Source of the DNA: CAYNFH01 sp964396385
Lineage (GTDB): Bacteria; Armatimonadota; Chthonomonadetes; Chthonomonadales; CAJBBX01
Assembly (NCBI GenBank): GCA_964396385.1
Contig: CAYNFH010000023.1
Span: 1 to 45,777 of the forward strand
DNA: 45,777 nucleotides
Reading direction: 5' to 3'
The position numbers and the translations under genes were made by a program. Below the pieces are notes generated by a model. The model made no database searches. It saw only the letters and a program-made list of their open reading frames with translations, and was not told the DNA's origin. Below are positions 7,330 to 14,802 of the stretch, piece by piece. The first letter of the stretch is position 1. Each line of letters opens with the position of its first letter.

Positions 7330-8892
7330 GTGCCTCTGTTTGCGCTCTCCGATAAGGCTATTATGCTGCGCGATGGCGATGATGTCGCGGTCCTCAAGAC
7401 ACCCCTCCTCGCCGGAACCGAGCTGTCGGGACCGGACGGCGACATCCGGCTCACCGAGGACATCCCCGCCGGCCACAAGGTCGCGCTGCGCTCCGTCGGG
7501 GAGGGCCGCCCGGTGCACAAGTACGGCCAGGTCATCGGATATGCGACGGCATCCATCCAGCCGGGCGACTGGGTGCACACCCACAACCTGCACGTGGGCG
7601 CACTGGGGCTTCACTACGAGTTCGGCACGGATGTCCGGGCGCCCCGGCCGCTCAAGCCGCAGGAGGCGCGGACGTTCCAGGGGTTCGCGAGGCCGCAGGG
7701 CCGCGCCGGCACGCGCAACTATGTCTCGCTGGTCTCCACAGTCAACTGCTCGGCGGATACGGTCCACCTGGTTGCGGAGAAGCTGCGGCACGAAGCGCTG
7801 CCGGACTTTCCCAACGTGGACGGCGTGGTGGCGGTGACGCACAAGAGCGGCTGCGCGATGCAGATCCACGGACCGGAGCACCGCGTGCTCCAGCGCTGCC
7901 TGGCCGGCATGGCGGACCATCCCAACGTGGCGGGAGCGCTGCTCATCGGCCTGGGGTGCGAGACCAACCAGGCGGTGACTCTGGTGCAGGACCAGAAGCT
8001 GATCGCGCCGCAGAGCATAGGGTTCGGCCGGCCCTCCCCTCCCCCCATCCTGACCATCCAGCAGACCGGCGGCGTGCGTAAGACGGTGGAGGCGGGGTTC
8101 GCGGAGGCGCTCAAGCTGCTGCGGCAGGCCAACGAGCGCAGGCGAACCACGTTGCCCATCTCGGAGCTGATCGTGGGCACCAACTGCGGGGGGTCGGACG
8201 GCAACTCCGGCATCACGGCCAACCCGGCTCTGGGCGTGACCGGCGACGAGATGGTCCGGCATGGCGCCGCGTGGCTTATCGCGGAGACGAGCGAGACGTA
8301 TGGTGCGGAGCACCTGCTGACGCGCCGCGCCGTGAGCCGCGAGGTCGGCGAGAAGCTGATCGCGCTGATGCGCTGGTGGGAGCAGTACACGGCGATGCAC
8401 GGGGCGGAGATCGACAACAACCCTGCGCCGGGCAACAAGGACGGCGGACTGACCACCATTTACGAGAAGTCCCTGGGCGCGGTGACCAAGAGCGGGACCA
8501 GCCCGCTGATGGCGGTGTATGACTACGCCGAGCGCATCACACAGCCCGGGTTCAGCTTCATGGACACGCCGGGCCATGACCCGGTCTCCATCACCGGCCT
8601 GGTGGCCGGCGGCTGTAACCTCATCGCCTTCACCACGGGCCGCGGCTCCTGCCTCGGGTTCAAGCCCACGCCGGTGCTCAAGATCGCCACCAACACGCCT
8701 CTCTACCAGCGGATGGAGGAGGACATGGACGTGAACGCGGGGGTCATCCTGGAGGGGGTGCCGGTGGAGGACGTGGGGCTGGCCGTCTTCGAGGAGCTGA
8801 TCCAGGTCGCCTCGGGAAAGAAGACGAAGAGCGAAGCCCAGGGCCTGGGCGACCACGAATTCGCGCCCTGGGCCCTCGGCCCCGTGCTGTAA
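7330..8892 (+). CDS. UxaA-family altronate (or galactarate) dehydratase
   Basis: The 520-residue full-length form carries an N-terminal SAF domain (about 1-95, with GHKVALRSVGEGRPVHKYGQ and HTHNLHVG) and a large C-terminal UxaA catalytic domain. Recognisable stretches of the latter are GRAGTRNYVSLVSTVNCSAD, HKSGCAMQ, LLIGLGCETNQ and ISELIVGTNCGGSDGNSGIT. The family removes water from D-altronate or D-galactarate, giving 2-keto-3-deoxy acids in hexuronate catabolism. The sequence does not decide which substrate is used. Translation starts at GTG 7330 with AGGAAGG 7 bases upstream. It is convergent with sucC, leaving only three bases between the stops. No other hexuronate genes are adjacent. 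Confidence 0.88.
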   Translation: MPLFALSDKAIMLRDGDDVAVLKTPLLAGTELSGPDGDIRLTEDIPAGHKVALRSVGEGRPVHKYGQVIGYATASIQPGDWVHTHNLHVGALGLHYEFGTDVRAPRPLKPQEARTFQGFARPQGRAGTRNYVSLVSTVNCSADTVHLVAEKLRHEALPDFPNVDGVVAVTHKSGCAMQIHGPEHRVLQRCLAGMADHPNVAGALLIGLGCETNQAVTLVQDQKLIAPQSIGFGRPSPPPILTIQQTGGVRKTVEAGFAEALKLLRQANERRRTTLPISELIVGTNCGGSDGNSGITANPALGVTGDEMVRHGAAWLIAETSETYGAEHLLTRRAVSREVGEKLIALMRWWEQYTAMHGAEIDNNPAPGNKDGGLTTIYEKSLGAVTKSGTSPLMAVYDYAERITQPGFSFMDTPGHDPVSITGLVAGGCNLIAFTTGRGSCLGFKPTPVLKIATNTPLYQRMEEDMDVNAGVILEGVPVEDVGLAVFEELIQVASGKKTKSEAQGLGDHEFAPWALGPVL

Positions 8893-8895
8893 CGC

Positions 8896-10047
8896 CTACC
8901 GAGCCAGCTCTACGATCTTGCGGGCGGCTTCTTGCATCGTCTCGGCGGGGATGAGGTTGGTCTGCTTGAGCAGCTCGCGCCCCTCCGCGGAGCGGGTGCC
9001 GGCCAGCCGGACCACCATGGGCACCCGGATGTCCATGGTGCGCGTCGCCTCGATGATGCCCTTGGCCACTTCATCGCCGCGTGTGATCCCGCCGAAGATG
9101 TTGAACAGGACGCCCTTCACGTTCGGGTCGGAGAGGACGATCTCCAGCGAGTTGCGGACCAAGTCCGCCTTGGCGCCGCCGCCGATGTCCAGGAAGTCGG
9201 CCGGCTTGCCGCCCGCGCGGGCCACCTCGTCCAAGGTGGTCATCACCAGCCCCGCGCCGTTCCCGATGATGCCGATGCTGCCGCCGAGCCGCACGTACTG
9301 GATTCCGCGGCGGTGCGCCTCCGCCTCGATCTCGTCCTCCTCGCTCTCCTCCTTGTAGGCGTTGAACTCCGGATGCCGGTAGACGGCGTTGTCATCTATC
9401 TGGAACTTGGCGTCCGCAGCCAGAAGCCGGCCGTCGGCCGTCACCGCCAGGGGGTTGATCTCCGCCAGCGAGCCGTCCGACTCCACGTACGCGCGGTAGA
9501 GGTTGCGGAGGAAGGGGGTGGCCTGGTCGATCACTTCGTTGGGCAGCTTCGCCTCGTAGCAAACCTGCTTGAGCTGGAAATCGCGCAACCCCATGGCGGG
9601 GTCTACGGGCGCCTTCGCGATGGCCTCAGGGTGCTCCTCCGCTACCGCCTCGATGTCCATGCCGCCCATGGCGCTGACGATGAGCACATTCCGCTGGCTG
9701 GCGCGGTCCGGCACCACCCCGATGTAGAACTCCTTCGCGATCTGGATGGGCTCTTCCAGCAGGAGCTTCTCCACGCGCACGCCCTGGGGCGCCTGGTGGG
9801 TCTTCAGGAGCATTCCCAGCATCTCGCCCGCCAGCCGCTCCGCCTCCTCCGGGCTGTTGGCGATTCGGATTCCTCCGGCCTTGCCTCGGCCGCCGACGTG
9901 GACCTGCGCCTTGAGCACGGCGCGGCCCCCGAGCTGCTCCGCCCCGCTCCGCGCCTCCTGCGGCGTGGTAGCGACCCCCGCGTTACGCGGCACGGCCACT
10001 CCGTAGCGCGCCAGCAGCTCCTTCGCCTGGTACTCGTGGATCTTCAC
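8896..10047 (-). CDS. sucC: Succinate-CoA ligase (ADP-forming), beta subunit
   Basis: The TCA-cycle enzyme interconverts succinyl-CoA and succinate with ATP/ADP formation. At 383 residues the length is normal. The N terminus KIHEYQAKELLARYGV is canonical. An ATP-grasp domain follows (VLKAQVHVGGRGKAGGI), with SLAEINPLAVT near residue 200, and then the C-terminal ligase domain (LDIGGGAKADLV, NIFGGITRGDEVAKGI). The usual Cys after Arg in that last motif is Gly here. The start is the GTG at 10047, preceded by AGGAGGGGA; longer readings to 10104 lack support. The partner alpha subunit sucD is not adjacent, because the next gene downstream is the convergent dehydratase. Confidence 0.95.
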   Translation of the reverse strand: MKIHEYQAKELLARYGVAVPRNAGVATTPQEARSGAEQLGGRAVLKAQVHVGGRGKAGGIRIANSPEEAERLAGEMLGMLLKTHQAPQGVRVEKLLLEEPIQIAKEFYIGVVPDRASQRNVLIVSAMGGMDIEAVAEEHPEAIAKAPVDPAMGLRDFQLKQVCYEAKLPNEVIDQATPFLRNLYRAYVESDGSLAEINPLAVTADGRLLAADAKFQIDDNAVYRHPEFNAYKEESEEDEIEAEAHRRGIQYVRLGGSIGIIGNGAGLVMTTLDEVARAGGKPADFLDIGGGAKADLVRNSLEIVLSDPNVKGVLFNIFGGITRGDEVAKGIIEATRTMDIRVPMVVRLAGTRSAEGRELLKQTNLIPAETMQEAARKIVELAR

Positions 10048-10425
10048 GGCTCCCCTCCTCCTGATTGCTGGCAGAATCATACCTTGCCGTGGGCATTCAG
10101 GCATTCAGGCGTTCAGGCCTTCAAGTGATATGAATTCGCGGAACAGCGTGGAGGCGAGGCCTCGGAATCCTGCGCCAGGCCTGGCTGAACCCGGACCTAA
10201 TCTGGTTGCCCGCACTGGTCGTATCCGCGGCCGTGGTGCTTCTGCCCTAGGTGCCTATGCCGCCCGGCCGAGCAGAGGCGGGCGCGACGCTAACGAAGTG
10301 TCTTCCATGGCTGTGTCGAGGAGGAACTGGGCACCAATGGGAGGCGGCCAATCTCTTGGTCTTGGGGAGGAGACCGCCCGGTTTTGGGGAGTGATTGCTA
10401 CCTTCGATAGCGGTCAGAGGGGAAA
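10048..10425. other. 378-base intergenic region with a micro-repeat and a possible gene remnant
   Basis: An octamer-type array lies at 10091-10123. On the plus strand, 10143-10250 reads open to a TAG at 10248 and includes LNPDLIWLPALVVSAAVV, which resembles a terminal membrane segment. The frame has no start (a TGA immediately precedes it), so it could be the tail of a lost gene. The rest shows nothing I recognise. Confidence 0.4.
10091..10123. repeat. Octamer micro-repeat (GCATTCAG/GCGTTCAG type)
   Basis: Four consecutive units are each close to GCATTCAG, with a degenerate last unit. The array follows the sucC start region. It belongs to the window-wide 7-8-base array family and resembles the GTGTTCAG arrays at 12578, 19132 and 36149. 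Confidence 0.75.
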
Positions 10426-10842
10426 CTAAGGTTGGTCAACCTTACTGAGTTCGCCCGTCCTTAGCCAATGTAGCATGCGGTCGACCACCTCGCGGCTGTC
10501 CGGTGACTTAGTGAATTCGGTCTCGGCTGCTCCTCCTCCGTTGGGTCTCATGTACTTGATGGAGAAGTTACAATCTCGCTCCGAATACTCAATGAAGACC
10601 GTCGGAGTACGATACTGAGCCTCGTAGGACGGTGCGGTTGCCAGGCTCAAGGAGTCATGCGAAGTACTCGGATGTAGCGATCTCATGTCCTCCCGAGTAG
10701 CAATCCTCTGAACCAGGTCCAGCATTGGCTGCTGTCCCAGGCCTAGCTCGTCGACTAGCTGCTCGTAGAAGTGGACTGCGGTTGCCCAATCGCGAACCGG
10801 ACGTCCAATGGTTTCAAGTGTCCCGTAATCCGGAGATTTCAT
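10426..10842 (-). CDS. Hypothetical protein; candidate immunity partner of the upstream toxin-like gene
   Basis: This is a 138-residue soluble protein with no membrane segment or signal peptide and no family I recognise. It contains helices early (WATAVHFYEQLVDELGLG) and a beta-rich middle (TPTVFIEYSERDCNFSIKYM), and ends in an acidic/aromatic helix (VVDRMLHWLRTGEL). Its ATG overlaps the stop of the upstream gene by four bases (10839-10842), so the two are translationally coupled. A small acidic protein tied to a Rhs/CdiA-type toxin domain is the usual arrangement of an immunity gene. This role rests on context only. Confidence 0.5.
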   Translation of the reverse strand: MKSPDYGTLETIGRPVRDWATAVHFYEQLVDELGLGQQPMLDLVQRIATREDMRSLHPSTSHDSLSLATAPSYEAQYRTPTVFIEYSERDCNFSIKYMRPNGGGAAETEFTKSPDSREVVDRMLHWLRTGELSKVDQP

Positions 10843-11228
10843 GAAGTCCCTCCAACTAAGCCACCAGCTATGACGAGCGGAAACCGCACTCTAGCTCCAC
10901 GAATGTAGAAGGCAGTCTTCACGAAGATTGTCGGAACGGACACCACGAAGTGAAGCTCTGCGTTGGTTATGTTTCTGGGCAGGAAGCCCCGGCGCCCGCG
11001 CCGGATGGCCTCCTGAAGGTCTTCTATTCCATCGAGCGCAAAGTGAATTCGTGCCGCGCGGCGCGCTGCCTGGTGAAACTTCCTGCCGAAACGCCTGCTC
11101 GCTGGCTGGTTGATAAGCCCGCTTCGTTCCCACTCACGGTAATTCAGTGAGCCGGTCTGCGCCGCGAGCACCTTGTAGTACGGGTCGAGCCCTAAGGCTA
11201 CCTCCTTTGCACCAGGCGGACGGGACAC
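10839..11228 (-). CDS. Candidate orphan Rhs/CdiA-type C-terminal toxin domain
   Basis: The 129 residues resemble, by recall, a toxin domain found at the C termini of Rhs, WapA and CdiA proteins. It begins with ALGLDPYYKVLAAQTGSLNY then REW. The middle reads IHFALDGIEDLQEAIRRG, and the end reads TNAELHFVVSVPTIFVKTAF followed by Y-x-R-G. The familiar counterpart is IHFNLDG ... T-x-W-E-L-x-x-I ... FY-x-NG-x-x-V-P. Here it is a stand-alone gene with no Rhs core upstream, only the unrelated site-2 protease. No signal peptide is visible. The overlapping downstream gene would be its immunity protein. It could instead be a relic toxin cassette. No catalytic residues can be named with confidence. Confidence 0.5.
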   Translation of the reverse strand: MSRPPGAKEVALGLDPYYKVLAAQTGSLNYREWERSGLINQPASRRFGRKFHQAARRAARIHFALDGIEDLQEAIRRGRRGFLPRNITNAELHFVVSVPTIFVKTAFYIRGARVRFPLVIAGGLVGGTS

Positions 11229-11272
11229 GTCTCAGGATTCGACAGAGTTTTCGTCACACCTCCCAGGCGGCG

Positions 11273-12403
11273 TCACGCAGCCCGGGGAAGCTGGGTGGGC
11301 TGGTTCGTAAGCTGCCGGATGAGCAGGAGCTCCGCCAGGTTCTCCAGCGTCACCATGCCCATTAGCACCTCGCCCGCCATCACCAGCACGCACGGATGCT
11401 CGCCGGTCTGCATCTCGCCCGCCACCTCCTCCAGGTCGCCCTCCGGCGGAACGATGAGGAAGTCGCGTGCCATGGCGCCCGCCACGTATGCGGAGGGCCC
11501 GTGCTCCGCCAGCCCGCGCAGCAGGCCGCCGCGGTGCAGCACGCCCACCACCTCCTGCCCGTTCACCACCGGGAAGTCCTGCTGCGACGTCTGCACCAGG
11601 AGGTCCGCCGCGTCGCGCAGGGAGGCCCCCACCGGCAGGGTGCGGAAGTCCGTGATCATCGCCGCGCGCACCGGCAGCCCCTCCACCAGGGCGCGGCTCT
11701 TCTGCATGCTGTTTTCCTGTCCGGCGCCCAGGTAGACGAAGAAGGCGATGAAGAGGAGCACCCAGTTCCCGTACATTAGCCCCAGGAAGCCCAGCACGAT
11801 GGCCAGGAACTGGCCCACGCCGGCCGCGACGTCCGTGGCCTTCACTTCGCCGTACTTTAGCGCGAGCAGCGCCCGCAGTACACGCCCGCCGTCCATGGGA
11901 AAGGCGGGAATCAGGTTGAAAACGCACAGCGCGAGGTTTGCCAACAGCAGGTTCTGCCAGAACGCCACGCCGGTTGACGTAGCCACGCCCATACCGGCGG
12001 CAGCCCCCGCGATATGGAGCCCAGCGAACAGCAGCGCCGCGATGACCAGGTTGACGGCCGGTCCCGCCAGCGCGATCCAGAGCTCCTGGCGCGCACGCGG
12101 CAGGCGCTCCAACATCGCCACTCCGCCGATAGGATAGAGCACAATCTCCAGCACCTCGATGCCGTACCGCTGCGCCACCAGGCTGTGCCCCAGCTCGTGG
12201 AGCACCACACACACGAACAGCGCGACCACGAAGGCAACCCCGGTCCACCTGCCCGGCCCCGGCTCCATGAACGCGATCCAGAGCAGGAGCAGGAAGAAGG
12301 TGAAGTGCAGGCGGATGGGGATGCCCGCTACCACGCCTATGTTAAGCGACCAGCCGCCGCCCATCCGGGGCGCCCTGTTGCTGGCCGTGTCCTGACTCGT
12401 CAT
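11273..12403 (-). CDS. Site-2 protease (M50) family metallopeptidase with CBS domain pair
   Basis: This is a 376-residue intramembrane metalloprotease. Hydrophobic segments run through residues ~30-235. The zinc motif HELGH is at 69-73, and the third-ligand motif NLIPAFPMDGGR places the Asp at 171. Two CBS domains follow in the cytoplasmic tail (about 250-365, e.g. FPVVNGQEVVGVLHRGGLL and PCVLVMAGEVLMGMVTLENL). CBS pairs usually sense adenine nucleotides. Members of this subgroup cleave membrane-anchored regulators, although the target is unknown here. The ATG at 12403 is chosen because GAGGAGAG precedes it; an upstream extension to 12460 lacks such a site. The toxin-like gene lies 44 bases downstream on the same strand. 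Confidence 0.9.
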   Translation of the reverse strand: MTSQDTASNRAPRMGGGWSLNIGVVAGIPIRLHFTFFLLLLWIAFMEPGPGRWTGVAFVVALFVCVVLHELGHSLVAQRYGIEVLEIVLYPIGGVAMLERLPRARQELWIALAGPAVNLVIAALLFAGLHIAGAAAGMGVATSTGVAFWQNLLLANLALCVFNLIPAFPMDGGRVLRALLALKYGEVKATDVAAGVGQFLAIVLGFLGLMYGNWVLLFIAFFVYLGAGQENSMQKSRALVEGLPVRAAMITDFRTLPVGASLRDAADLLVQTSQQDFPVVNGQEVVGVLHRGGLLRGLAEHGPSAYVAGAMARDFLIVPPEGDLEEVAGEMQTGEHPCVLVMAGEVLMGMVTLENLAELLLIRQLTNQPTQLPRAA

Positions 12404-12577
12404 AATCGGTCTCTCCTCAAACAGGTCTACGCGCGGCCTCTTTGCCGCGGTTCCTCGCACCTAAGAGACGCCGCTTGCGGGCGCGGTGTTCGGCCGGCGC
12501 TTACAGACGGGCAGGGAATTGACGGCCGGAGCGCGCAATGAAACCGAGCCGGCGGGCACGGAGTAGTGAGGGTGGTC

Positions 12578-12640
12578 CAGTGCTCAGGTGTTCAGGTCCG
12601 GAATCCGAAACACCTGAACACCCGAATACCTGAATACCTA
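12578..12640. repeat. Octamer micro-repeat with inverted arms upstream of the ABC genes
   Basis: The left arm is GTGCTCAGGTGTTCAGG and the right arm is CACCTGAACACCCGAATACC, separated by about 13 bases containing TCCGGAATCCG. The arms pair. The core TTCCGGA/TCCGGAAT also occurs in the 258/1502 element. It ends about 16 bases before the ATP-binding-protein start and so forms its leader. Confidence 0.8.
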
Positions 12641-12655
12641 CTCCGAAGGAGCAAC

Positions 12656-13570
12656 ATGGGAGCGATATGCGTTGAGGGGTTGGTAAAGCGGTACGGTTCC
12701 CTGGAAGCGGTGCGCGGCATCTGCTTCCAGGTGGAGGAGGGAGAGATATTCGGGATGCTCGGGCCGAACGGCGCGGGCAAGACGACCACGGTAGAGATCC
12801 TGGAGGGACTCCGCTCCGCGGACGCCGGGGAGGCCCGGGTGCTGGGGATGGACGTGCGACGAGACGCCGCCCGCGTGAAGGAGCAGATAGGCGTCGCGCT
12901 GCAGACCGCGACCCTCATGCCCAACCTCACTCCCCTGGAGCTGCTGACGCTCTTCGGCAGCTTTTACCCGCGCTCCCTGAGCCCGGTCGACCTGCTGGAG
13001 ACGTTCGGACTCTCGGACAAGCGGAACGCCCGCGTGCAGACCCTCTCCGGCGGGCAGCAGCAGCGGCTTTCGGTAGCGCTGGCGCTGGTCGGCGACCCGC
13101 ACATGGTATTCCTGGACGAGCCCACCACCGGCCTGGACCCGCAGGCCCGCCGCGGCATGTGGGAGGTCATCGAGCGGATGCGGCAGAGCGGCAAGACCGT
13201 CCTGCTGACCACTCACTACATGGAGGAGGCGGAGCAGCTCTGCGACCGCGTGGCCATCATGGACCAGGGCTCCATCCTGGCGCTGGACACCCCGGATAGC
13301 CTGGTGCGGTCCCAATTTGCGGAGCGGGCCATCCAGTTCGAGGCGCCTCCGGGCGCCACGCCGGAGTCATTCGCTGATCTCTGCGGCGTACTGCGCGCGG
13401 CCACGGAAGACGGCGAGGTGGTGCTCTACTCGGAGGACGTTCAGACCACGCTGGGAGCGCTGCTGGACCACGCCCGCACCATGGGCTACGAGCTGGGCGA
13501 CATCCATATCCGCCGCGCCACCTTAGAGGACGTGTTTCTCAAGCTGACCGGCCGGAGGATCCGCGAGTGA
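12656..13570 (+). CDS. ABC transporter ATP-binding protein (ABC-2 / DRA-type exporter)
   Basis: The 304-residue ATPase has Walker A GPNGAGKTT at 36-44, signature LSGGQQQR at 130-137, Walker B MVFLDEP at about 150-156, and the H-loop LLTTHYMEEAEQLCDRV. A ~70-residue C-terminal extension follows, ending in ATLEDVFLKLTGR, the tail typical of multidrug or polysaccharide ABC-2 exporters (CcmA family). The ATG at 12656 follows AAGGAG with a 4-base gap. Reading further upstream only translates the repeat. The stop overlaps the permease GTG by four bases, so the two form one exporter operon. The cargo is unknown; drug or lipid export is possible. Confidence 0.93.
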   Translation: MGAICVEGLVKRYGSLEAVRGICFQVEEGEIFGMLGPNGAGKTTTVEILEGLRSADAGEARVLGMDVRRDAARVKEQIGVALQTATLMPNLTPLELLTLFGSFYPRSLSPVDLLETFGLSDKRNARVQTLSGGQQQRLSVALALVGDPHMVFLDEPTTGLDPQARRGMWEVIERMRQSGKTVLLTTHYMEEAEQLCDRVAIMDQGSILALDTPDSLVRSQFAERAIQFEAPPGATPESFADLCGVLRAATEDGEVVLYSEDVQTTLGALLDHARTMGYELGDIHIRRATLEDVFLKLTGRRIRE

Positions 13571-14658
13571 CCGCCTACCTGAACCTGACCCGATCCGGCC
13601 TGCGGGCGTTCCTCCGGGACCGTACCGGCTTCTTCTGGAGCTTCTTCTTTCCGGTCTTCTTCATCATAATCTTTGGCTCGCTCTTCAGCGCCGCGGACGA
13701 CAAGAAGCAGGACATCAAGCTGGACCTCGGGCTGGTAAGCCCCTCCCTGCCCTGGCTGGATACGGCCTTCGGCCACGCGTTCCGGGTGCACCACGGCACG
13801 CTGGCGGAGGAGCGCAAAGAGCTACTGGAGGGCAAGATCCATGCGGTGCTGGTGCTGCCGGAGGACTTCCAGGAGCGGCTGGGTACCGGCGAGCAGGCGG
13901 CAGCGCAGGTCCTCTACGACCCCACGCAGCAGCAGACCTCCCAGATAGCGCGCACGGTCATCCGGGCCATCCTGGAGGAGATGGAGAAGCGCGTATCGCA
14001 GCGCCCGAAGCTCATCGAGACCCGGGAGGAAGCGGTCTCCGCCAGCACCGCGGGAGGACACCACGTCCGCCAGATCGACTTCCTCATCCCCGGCATCCTG
14101 GCGATGACCATCATGCAGCTCGGGCTGTTCACGGCCATCCCCATCATCAACATGCGCGAGAAGGGCATCATGCGGCGGCTGCGGGCTACTCCCCTGCCGC
14201 GCTCCACTCTGGTAGCGAGTCAGATAACGCAGCGGCTCTGCATCGCCTTCCTGCAGGCGGCCATCCTGCTGACGCTGGGCGCGATGCTCTACCAGTTCCG
14301 GGTCGCCGGCTCGTGGGCGGTCCTGATCGGGCTGGTGGTGCTGGGGGTGTTGACCTTTATCTGCCTGGGCGCGGTAATCTCGGCCATTGGCAAAACGCAG
14401 GAGACGGGGGTTTCGGTGGTGCAGTTCGTGAACCTGCCCATGATGTTCCTTTCCGGCATCTTCTTCCCCGTGGACCTGATGGGTCCCACGGTGAAGCAGA
14501 TCAGCTATCTGCTGCCGGCAACCTACCTGGCGGACGCGCTACGCCACGTGGCCATCGCGGCTCCCTCAAGATACAGCCTCCCGGTAGACCTGCTGGTCCT
14601 GGGAGGCTGGATGCTCGGGGCGCTCTTCGTCGCCTCACGCACATTCCGGTGGGAGTGA
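13567..14658 (+). CDS. ABC-2 type transporter permease
   Basis: The 363-residue membrane subunit pairs with the ATPase encoded just upstream. It has one N-terminal membrane segment (FFWSFFFPVFFIIIFGSLF, about 22-40), a ~150-residue extracytoplasmic loop, then a block of about five segments (about 175-355), the layout of ABC2_membrane_3 proteins. FLIPGILAMTIMQLGLFTA and MREKGIMRRLRATPL are conserved features of this family. The GTG start at 13567 overlaps the ATPase stop (GTGA). The gene converges with the large FecR-like gene, and a long hairpin-forming repeat lies between them. Confidence 0.9.
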   Translation: MTAYLNLTRSGLRAFLRDRTGFFWSFFFPVFFIIIFGSLFSAADDKKQDIKLDLGLVSPSLPWLDTAFGHAFRVHHGTLAEERKELLEGKIHAVLVLPEDFQERLGTGEQAAAQVLYDPTQQQTSQIARTVIRAILEEMEKRVSQRPKLIETREEAVSASTAGGHHVRQIDFLIPGILAMTIMQLGLFTAIPIINMREKGIMRRLRATPLPRSTLVASQITQRLCIAFLQAAILLTLGAMLYQFRVAGSWAVLIGLVVLGVLTFICLGAVISAIGKTQETGVSVVQFVNLPMMFLSGIFFPVDLMGPTVKQISYLLPATYLADALRHVAIAAPSRYSLPVDLLVLGGWMLGALFVASRTFRWE

Positions 14659-14665
14659 GAGCTTG

Positions 14666-14785
14666 TTCACCACAGAGGACGCAGAGAGCACAGAGACAGG
14701 CGGCTGATGGGATAAGGGGATCGGATTCCGGCCACGCCTCATCGCCTCATCAGAATCTCTGCGTCCTCTGTGCCCTCTGTGGTGA
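14666..14785. repeat. Long inverted micro-repeat (CACAGAG heptamers) between convergent genes
   Basis: The left arm (14666-14696) starts TTCACCACAGAGGACGCAGA. The right arm (14755-14785) is nearly its reverse complement and ends CTCTGTGGTGAA. Both are built of CACAGAG/GCAGAG-type 7-8-base units. The loop contains GCCTCATC repeated. It fills the gap between the converging permease and FecR-like genes and could serve as a two-way transcript end. Confidence 0.85.
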
Positions 14786-14802
14786 ATCGCCGTTGGCATT
14801 GG

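Noticed and set aside
7312..8856. Minus-strand open frame of about 514 codons
   Set aside because: It is antisense to the altronate dehydratase gene, which has clear family motifs.
10130..10429. 99-codon plus-strand frame between sucC and the immunity-like gene
   Set aside because: It has no Shine-Dalgarno, no recognisable motif, and a composition unlike neighbouring proteins. A different frame there looks more protein-like, so neither is called.
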